Positions 41,231 to 46,397 of a DNA stretch of 46,397 nucleotides are shown here, piece after piece; position 1 is the first letter of the stretch; each line of letters starts with the position of its first letter. The translations under genes were made by a program, and so were the position numbers. The notes under the pieces are model-generated. The model worked only from the letters and a program-made list of their open reading frames with translations. It was not told where the DNA came from and did no database searches. The DNA lies in assembly GCA_009691765.1 (NCBI GenBank), contig SIAO01000016.1:1-46397 (forward strand), in the 5' to 3' direction. Source of the stretch: Planctomycetota bacterium. Its GTDB lineage: Bacteria; Planctomycetota; GCA-002687715.

Positions 41231-42187
41231 ATGAAAACCAAGCTCACACTTCTATTGTTGTTGCTCACGTCGCTCGCATCGGCTCAAGACGCCAAGGCTG
41301 TCGCCAAGCTCATGCTGGACTTAGACGGTGCACTTCCACGCCTGACCGACAAGCAAAATCAAGGGCAAGGCATGCCTAATCTCTCCGTCGATTGGGAGAA
41401 AGCTGTCACGCGTCTCGGCGAACTCGCCACGCGCGCCGCTAGCACTTCGGTCGAACCGCTCGTGCTCTATCAGCTCGGCACCGCGCTCTACAACTGCGGC
41501 CAAGTCGAAGAAGCCATGAGCACACTGCGCGATCTCTCTGACCGCTTCCCTACACACCCACTCGTCACACTGAGCTTGGAGAAGGGCGGCAAGTCTCGCG
41601 CCGCACGCGCCCTCGACGACTGCGTCGAAGAACTCGCGTTTCGCTCACAGCACAAGGTCCTCACGCTCAGCAAGGCGCAACTGGATCCGGAAGTCACAGC
41701 CACGCTACATTTCAGTGTCGGCGATGTGAAGATCGGCTTCTATACGAACGTCGCACCTCAGCATGTGAAGAACTTCCTCACGCTGGCGAAGAGCAGCGCT
41801 TACGACCGCACGCACATTCATCATGTGGCGCCTGGCCAGTGGGTGAAGCTGGGCGATCCATGGTCGCGCGATCGCAGCATGGATCAGTGGGGTAAGGGCG
41901 GGCCCGAGCACGTGCTCGACAACGAGTTCTCGCGCGCTACTCACAAGAAAGGCGTGCTGAGCATGTGGCGCGGCCCTGGTCGCCCGAAGAGCCACGGCTC
42001 GCAGTTCATGGTGCTGCTCGCGGACCAACCGCATCTCGACTTCGTGCAAACACCATTCGCCGAAGTGCTTTCGGGGCTTGAAATCTTGGACGCAGTTTCG
42101 CGCAAGACACGCAATCAATACGAAGCGCCAGCCGAGGAAGTGTTTCTCAACGGCATCACCATCGAGCGCAAAGCCGCCGGAAAATGA
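41231..42187 (+). CDS. Secreted cyclophilin-type peptidyl-prolyl isomerase, divergent active site
   Basis: A signal peptide (MKTKLTLLLLLLTSLASAQ) and a 110-residue helical, TPR-like lead (LVLYQLGTALYNCGQVEEAMSTLRDL) precede a cyclophilin domain from about residue 160 (GDVKIGFYTNVAPQHVKNFL, GSQFMVLLADQPHLD, PFAEVLSGLEILDAV). The catalytic FHRV-type segment reads IHHVAPG, so the catalytic arginine is His198, and QGGDP reads VKLGDP. These changes may lower activity or alter binding. It is coupled to the SurA-like gene (gap of two bases), so the pair forms a small envelope folding operon. Confidence 0.8.
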   Translation: MKTKLTLLLLLLTSLASAQDAKAVAKLMLDLDGALPRLTDKQNQGQGMPNLSVDWEKAVTRLGELATRAASTSVEPLVLYQLGTALYNCGQVEEAMSTLRDLSDRFPTHPLVTLSLEKGGKSRAARALDDCVEELAFRSQHKVLTLSKAQLDPEVTATLHFSVGDVKIGFYTNVAPQHVKNFLTLAKSSAYDRTHIHHVAPGQWVKLGDPWSRDRSMDQWGKGGPEHVLDNEFSRATHKKGVLSMWRGPGRPKSHGSQFMVLLADQPHLDFVQTPFAEVLSGLEILDAVSRKTRNQYEAPAEEVFLNGITIERKAAGK

Positions 42188-42205
42188 ACGTGTGAGGCGC
42201 GGGCT

Positions 42206-43369
42206 CTATCCTGCGCGCTGCGCCGCTTCGACGCGCGCATCAACACTGGCGGCGAGCCACTCACGGCCTGCCGCCAGCGCTGTGTCTGGCAATACACGCA
42301 ACCAAGCGAGAACCGAACCATGCTGGCCCTCGCATTCAGCTCGCAGGTGCGCTGGCGCTTGTGCCACTTCAACGCTGCTCAACTCCACGCGCAACGCGGG
42401 CCATGCCGCGCGGACAGCTGCCGCCTCCCCTTCTGTTGCCAAACCCTGCACCCAGCGATCAAGCTGCTTCACACGCTCTTGCACTGAATCCGCAAGCAGC
42501 GCCATCGCCGCGTGCACCACACGCGTGCGCACGGCATCGCCAGCAGCAAGACTCGCTCGCACCTCGCTATAGAAAGCGCGTAGCGCACAGAGGTTGCCGA
42601 TGTAGCGCGCGTTGGCGACGAGCTTTTGAAGCGGGCGGCTCTGCTGCTCCGGATTGAACGCGACCTCGCGTTCGGGCAAGCGCTCCGCGAGCGCAAGCGT
42701 GCCCTCGCCACGGTCTCTTCTCCAGACGGAACCAGCAGCCAGCACGGTGCCAAAACCCACTTGCGCAGGACCCACCACACCACCCACACCGCCGAGAAAA
42801 ATGCGCCGCTCGCGCAACCACACACCGCGCGGCACATCGCCGAAAAGCGACGGAGTGGCCTTATCTCCGGTGGGTCCTTGAGGCGTGTAATTCAGGTGAA
42901 TGAAGCCGCTGCCGATTTCGCTGTGGTCTTGCGGACCGGTGCCGCCTGAGAGCAAGACATCACAGCAATTGATGTTGCTGCCGAATGTGGCGAAAGCGAG
43001 CAACACAGTCTGTTTTGTTCCGACCGCGTGAGCTGCACTGGCGCCTTCCTCGAACAGAGTCCCAGCACGGGCGTGCCCGCAGGGGCCGAAGCTGGCGTCA
43101 TCCAGCAGGACAGTTCCTTCGAACAGGCCGCTACCGAGTTTCGCGTTATGGCCGAGGACGCAATCGCGAACTGTTGCAGGCCCAGCGGTGCCGATCTCGG
43201 AACCCGGCGAAAGGAAAGTGCCACGCCCTTCGATTCGCGTACCAGGGTGAAGCACACAGCCGGGCATCAGCGACTCGATCGCAACATCCGTAGCCAGCCA
43301 CACTTGCTCGGGCGCGGGAATCACAACGCCACGATCCAGTAACTTGCGCACTCGCTCTGCACTCGTCAT
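42206..43369 (-). CDS. Left-handed beta-helix (GlmU-type) protein
   Basis: The N-terminal 200 residues are hexapeptide repeats (VLHPGTRIEGRGTFLSPGSEIGTAGPATVRDCVLGHNAKLGSG and HSEIGSGFIHLNYTP), the left-handed beta-helix of GlmU-like acyltransferases; GVGGVVGPAQVGFGTVLAAGSVWRRD ends it. From about residue 215 a helical C-terminal domain follows (KLVANARYIGNLCALRAFYSEVRASL, RAAWPALRVELSS), which is not part of GlmU. There is no pyrophosphorylase domain. UDP-sugar or glucosamine-phosphate acetyl transfer is one possibility; no catalytic histidine is assigned. ATG 43369 is the likely start. Confidence 0.55.
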   Translation of the reverse strand: MTSAERVRKLLDRGVVIPAPEQVWLATDVAIESLMPGCVLHPGTRIEGRGTFLSPGSEIGTAGPATVRDCVLGHNAKLGSGLFEGTVLLDDASFGPCGHARAGTLFEEGASAAHAVGTKQTVLLAFATFGSNINCCDVLLSGGTGPQDHSEIGSGFIHLNYTPQGPTGDKATPSLFGDVPRGVWLRERRIFLGGVGGVVGPAQVGFGTVLAAGSVWRRDRGEGTLALAERLPEREVAFNPEQQSRPLQKLVANARYIGNLCALRAFYSEVRASLAAGDAVRTRVVHAAMALLADSVQERVKQLDRWVQGLATEGEAAAVRAAWPALRVELSSVEVAQAPAHLRAECEGQHGSVLAWLRVLPDTALAAGREWLAASVDARVEAAQRAG

Positions 43370-43507
43370 GAGCAGCATGATAGGGCACAGGAACCGCATT
43401 TGTTCTCAGCAACGCCTTCCACAGCGCTGTGCACTATTCTGCCTTGGTTCGCACGCGTTTTGCACTAATACTCGCTACGGAGTCAAGCACACTTTCCTCA
43501 CCCCGCC

Positions 43508-44167
43508 ATGAAAACCCACGGACCCGATCGAGCGTGCGATATTGACAGCCAGGTTGATCCCGAACTCCGCGACGAGATCGGTGATCCAATCGCTGTACCT
43601 TTCGCCGCCACCGTGGTCTACACACCGCTCTTGGTGGTGGGCTGCTTGTTGGCGCTCTTTGGGCAAGAGACGCTGCCCGGCCCGTTGGATTCAGGCACGC
43701 TCTGGCATGGTCTCGCCGTCGGCGTTGCCACTGGCGTCGGCCTCGTGCTGGTCACTTGGGTCATGGCGCGCTGGATGCGGACACTGCGCGCTCTCGAATC
43801 CGAATTTCGCACCACACTCGGACCTCTCAGCGGTTGGCAGATGCTTAGGCTCGCCCTGCTCTCAGGCATCACAGAGGAGATTCTCTTCCGCGGAACACTG
43901 CAACCTTGGATGGGTTATGTGTTCACTTCGGTGCTCTTCGGCGTGCTCCACTTCATGCCGCATCCCGTGTTTCTGCCCTGGACCGTTTTCGCGCTCGTCG
44001 GCGGCTTCGTCTTCGGCGCGCTGTACGACTGGACCGGCACCCTTCTCGCCCCCATCGCAGCCCACGTCACGGTCAATGGCCTGAATCTGTGGATCATCGT
44101 GCGTGGTCCTGCGAGCAAAGCTTCGCGACAACCCGTCGCGCACACGAGTTTGCAGAACGTCCTTTGA
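43508..44167 (+). CDS. CPBP (CAAX/Abi) intramembrane metalloprotease
   Basis: The protein has four or more membrane helices. Its three family motifs are present: E123-E124 in TEEILFRG, H148 in LFGVLHFMPH, and HVTVN (H186, N190). Family members cleave within or next to membranes (CAAX processing, bacteriocin self-immunity, export). The N-terminal 30 residues are acidic and not part of the domain. It ends base-adjacent to the stop of the thioredoxin-like gene on the other strand, with no gap. Its target is unknown. Confidence 0.85.
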   Translation: MKTHGPDRACDIDSQVDPELRDEIGDPIAVPFAATVVYTPLLVVGCLLALFGQETLPGPLDSGTLWHGLAVGVATGVGLVLVTWVMARWMRTLRALESEFRTTLGPLSGWQMLRLALLSGITEEILFRGTLQPWMGYVFTSVLFGVLHFMPHPVFLPWTVFALVGGFVFGALYDWTGTLLAPIAAHVTVNGLNLWIIVRGPASKASRQPVAHTSLQNVL

Positions 44168-45328
44168 CTACGGCGCCTGCAACGCGCGCGCTACAGCGGC
44201 GACAAAGTCTGCCCGGGCGCGCTCGTTGTGACGTGTGCCGCCCACAAGCAAGTGCGCGATGAGCCCGTCTTTGCCGATCACTACGGTGTAAGGGATGCCG
44301 CGCACGGTGTAGTTCTTCAGATTGTCAAAAGTCGTGGCCACGGCGACGCGGAAGGGCACACCTTTGTCGCGCAACACTTGCCGTAGCGTTTGGTTCTGTT
44401 GTTCTGCGCTGGCGCGATCGTAGGGCTGGTAGTGCTTGGTGAGCGCGACGAAAACCGCAGCGCCTGCAAGCTTCGCATCCAACACCGCAAGAGCTTTCAA
44501 TTCCGCTTGGCAGGCTTCGTAGCGTTCTGCGAAGAAGTTCAGCACCACGACACGACCACGTAGCGCCGCCAGCGTCGTGGCCTCGCCTTGCACGAAGGAT
44601 TGGATGTCTTCCAGCTCCGGCGCGGCGCGCCCGAGCCACTCCAACTGTTCGCCGAGAGCCAGCAAGTAGGGTGCTTCAGGATGTGCAGCCTTCAGCGCTG
44701 CGAAAGCGAGCTTCGCATCCGCCACGCGGCCCATGTCGCGCAAGATCTCGAGACGCTTCAACGCTGCGTCCACACTGATCGGTGAATCGCCGGCGGTGCG
44801 TACAGCCTCCGCCAACGCTGCGAGTGCAGCCTCGTGTTCACCGTTCTGCCAATGCGCCACGCCGAGGTAGTGATGCGCGACGCCGAGCTGCTTGCTCTGC
44901 GTGCGCTGCGCAATGAAAGCAGCGAGTGTCGCGATGGACGCCTTCGCGTCTTTGGCATCCAAAAGCGCTGTGCCCAAAGCCAGCTCTGCATCTTCCGCTT
45001 CTGGATCCGATGGATTGGTGCTTAGGTAAGCACGGAAATGCGGCACGGCTTCAGCAGGACGCCCTGCGAGCGCGAGCGCCTTCGCCAGAGTCAGTCGCCC
45101 AGCCTTCAGCTCCCCTGCCCGCAGCGTCCAGCGCGCGAGAAAAGTGTCGATGCCCGCGGCGAGCGCTTTCATCCGCCGCTCTGCTTCCGCTTCTTCCGGA
45201 CGCGCCCCGCCCTCGCCAGTGAGGGCCGCTGCGGACATGAGCTTGTGAAACTCGTTTTGGATACTGGCGTCAGCGGCTTGCGCCATCACCAACGCAGCAC
45301 ATCCCAGCAACATTGCGATCGTTCGCAT
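44168..45328 (-). CDS. Secreted TPR-thioredoxin-like (TlpA/redoxin) protein lacking the first active-site Cys
   Basis: ATG 45328, with GGAGGG ten bases upstream, gives signal MRTIAMLLGCAALVMAQAADA. The central part is TPR-like (AGRPAEAVPHFRAYLST, AHHYLGVAHWQNGEHEAALAALAEAV). The C-terminal 150 residues are TlpA-like: LRGRVVVLNFFAERYEACQAELKAL, and the cis-proline strand GIPYTVVIGKDGLIAHLLVGG. The usual WCxxC is replaced: Y270 sits at the first Cys and C273 at the second. A normal disulfide cycle is therefore impossible, and the protein may bind substrates or act as a one-cysteine reductase. The frame is open to 45403. Confidence 0.75.
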   Translation of the reverse strand: MRTIAMLLGCAALVMAQAADASIQNEFHKLMSAAALTGEGGARPEEAEAERRMKALAAGIDTFLARWTLRAGELKAGRLTLAKALALAGRPAEAVPHFRAYLSTNPSDPEAEDAELALGTALLDAKDAKASIATLAAFIAQRTQSKQLGVAHHYLGVAHWQNGEHEAALAALAEAVRTAGDSPISVDAALKRLEILRDMGRVADAKLAFAALKAAHPEAPYLLALGEQLEWLGRAAPELEDIQSFVQGEATTLAALRGRVVVLNFFAERYEACQAELKALAVLDAKLAGAAVFVALTKHYQPYDRASAEQQNQTLRQVLRDKGVPFRVAVATTFDNLKNYTVRGIPYTVVIGKDGLIAHLLVGGTRHNERARADFVAAVARALQAP

Positions 45329-45421
45329 CTTCGAGACCCTCCAGCAGGCCCGCGAATATACGACACGGCGCATCAGACCCGCCCTCAATCGGCACGACAA
45401 CAAGGCCGGAGCCGCTGTCGC

Positions 45422-45700
45422 TCAGCGCAGTGGCCCGCCATCACGCCCGGGCGGTGGGCCGCGGTGCGAAGGCGGGCGCCCTTCGCCTGGTGGCAAATCC
45501 TCAGGCGCGCTGTCTTTTCCAAGCACGGCACGCAGTTCGCGGAGCGCCAACGGAAACGGCAGCTCTAACAAGCGCTCCCGATCTGGTGTCGAAAACTGCT
45601 CAACACCACGCAAGACATCGCGAAGCGTCATTGCGCCTGGTAGGGAGAAATCAGGTAGGCCAACATTGGGCAGACCGCCGTCACGGTGTTCTTTCCATTC
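45422..45700 (-). pseudogene. In-frame continuation after amber stop of the 46.3 kb gene
   Basis: Directly after the TAG at 45703-45701, the same reading frame stays open for 92 codons (EWKEHRDGGLPNVGLPDFSL, then MTLRDVLRGVEQFSTPDRER LLEL) and ends in a Gly/Pro/Arg-rich tail. A separate gene could begin at ATG 45631, but no good ribosome binding site precedes it. The simplest views are a nonsense mutation, a sequencing error, or stop-codon readthrough. No family is recognised. Confidence 0.45.
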
Positions 45701-46354
45701 CTACGCAATGCCTGGATGCCGCCGCTTCAAGAACTGCTCCTGCTCGTGAGGGTTCATGCGCTGCAGTGCCTCTTCAGCCTCTGCAGGAAGCCGCTTCATG
45801 AGCGCTGACGGTAAGGGCAATGGGCCACCCGAGTGTGCAGAGTTTGACGAGAACAGAGTGCGTTCCAGCACATGCACCAGGTGAACGCGCTCCGCCTGCG
45901 TCATGCGCCGGAGCTCCTCCTGCGCACCACTCCGAAACAACACGCCGTCCTCCCGAGCAACCGTGCCATGCACCACAGCGGCGAGCACGCGCGCCTGAAG
46001 AGCGCGGCCAGCATCCTGCAAGGTTCGCGCTCCAGCCGAGCTAAAAATGCTGCGAGCGCGCTGCGCCTCGTCCAGACTGTCGATGAACTCTGCCGCAGCG
46101 CGAGTCTGCCGTGCTTGCACTCGCTGTGCGATGACCGTTTTCTTCTGCGCAAGAGGAAGTCTCAAGAACTCCACGCGCTGTTCTGGACGCATCTCCGACA
46201 CCAACAAATCCCACTCGGCATGCTTGGCAAAACGCGCTTGCTCAGAATGACGCGCGCCACGCTCGCGAAGGTACTTGGCCTCACCTGCAACATCACGCGC
46301 TTGTGCCGCAAGCGGCATCATGCACAACAGAAACATGCATCCGATTCGCATCAT
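45701..46354 (-). CDS. Secreted helical protein, DUF3106-like, ending at an amber codon
   Basis: A signal peptide (MMRIGCMFLLCMMPLAAQA) leads to a charged helical protein. Short repeats of the type MRPEQRVEFLRLPLAQKK, MTQAERVHLVHVL and MNPHEQEQFLKRRHPGI resemble the PEQR/L pattern of DUF3106 proteins, but the match is weak. Its start ATG overlaps an upstream TGA (ATGA). The protein stops after 217 residues at a TAG followed by 92 further in-frame codons, so it may be truncated. Function unknown; such proteins often follow a sigma factor and anti-sigma gene. Confidence 0.5.
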   Translation of the reverse strand: MMRIGCMFLLCMMPLAAQARDVAGEAKYLRERGARHSEQARFAKHAEWDLLVSEMRPEQRVEFLRLPLAQKKTVIAQRVQARQTRAAAEFIDSLDEAQRARSIFSSAGARTLQDAGRALQARVLAAVVHGTVAREDGVLFRSGAQEELRRMTQAERVHLVHVLERTLFSSNSAHSGGPLPLPSALMKRLPAEAEEALQRMNPHEQEQFLKRRHPGIA

Positions 46355-46397
46355 GGCATCAACCTCTCGGCAGCCATGAAGCCTGAACCCATTCGAT
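46351..46397 (-). CDS. 3' end of an upstream gene, cut by the window edge
   Basis: A frame enters from the right edge and ends at the TGA at 46353-46351, reading MGSGFMAAERLMP before the stop. The stop overlaps the next ATG (ATGA), the same coupling used many times in this window, which is why it is called. Only 14 codons are visible; no family can be named. Confidence 0.35.
   Translation of the reverse strand, partial: RMGSGFMAAERLMP

Noticed and set aside
1..46397. tRNA, rRNA, CRISPR arrays, transposases, phage genes
   Set aside because: No cloverleaf-like sequence, no regularly spaced repeats, and no transposase, integrase or phage structural protein was recognised among the open frames on either strand.

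Overview
This window most likely comes from a flagellated member of the Planctomycetota. Evidence for that: a DUF1570 metallopeptidase-like protein, a CRTAC1/ASPIC-type lipoprotein paired with a TPR protein, a PQQ-type sugar dehydrogenase and a second secreted protein that appear to share a lineage-typical C-terminal module, many secreted TPR proteins, and a GC-rich sequence. The phylum assignment is an inference from gene content; no rRNA gene is present. Genes are tightly packed, and many neighbours share 4-base ATGA/GTGA stop-start overlaps.

Layout. (1) 1-8.5 kb: the last codons of flgL, a GNAT acetyltransferase coupled to it, a PseG-like sugar-nucleotide hydrolase, a methyltransferase-GT2 fusion, then a plus-strand group of TPR protein, CRTAC1-like lipoprotein and M28 aminopeptidase. 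(2) 8.6-11.2 kb: a block whose small genes all lie on the minus strand between plus-strand neighbours. It carries sites resembling integron attC elements, stop codons inside those sites, a truncated phosphatase and a remnant of hsdM. No integrase is visible, so it looks like a cluster of attC sites without integrase. (3) 11.3-12.9 kb: a secreted PQQ-type sugar dehydrogenase. (4) 13-28.2 kb: a large minus-strand flagellar block. Read in transcription order it is: a sigma-54 activator with a degenerate receiver; a candidate sigma-54 promoter; three envelope/secreted proteins, two of them TPR-like and one with an STN-like N-terminus; an FlgS-like kinase; an FlgR-like regulator; flgB, flgC, fliE, fliF, fliG, fliH, fliI, fliJ; a MotE-like coiled-coil protein; and two fliL paralogues.

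(5) 28.5-33.1 kb, plus strand: flagellin (with a strong ribosome binding site and an intrinsic terminator), fliD, fliS, a FliT/FlgN-like small protein and a GT2-TPR glycosyltransferase. (6) 33.1-46.4 kb: housekeeping and envelope genes. These are PcnB-type nucleotidyltransferase, the DUF1570 protein, a secreted protein with an amidotransferase-like domain, an orphan NuoE-like [2Fe-2S] protein, a lipoprotein, a candidate small RNA with its own promoter and terminator, a SurA-like chaperone plus divergent cyclophilin, a left-handed beta-helix acyltransferase-like protein, a CPBP protease, a thioredoxin-like protein lacking one active-site cysteine, and a gene apparently split by an in-frame amber codon.

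How the genes fit together: the flagellar genes make the MS ring, C-ring switch, proximal rod, export ATPase complex and filament with its cap and chaperones. The FlgS/FlgR pair is encoded inside the operon it probably controls. Three glycan-type enzymes (PseG-like, methyltransferase-GT2, GT2-TPR) sit beside flgL and flagellin and are plausible filament-modifying enzymes. The export gate genes (flhA, flhB, fliP, fliQ, fliR) and motA/motB are not in this window.
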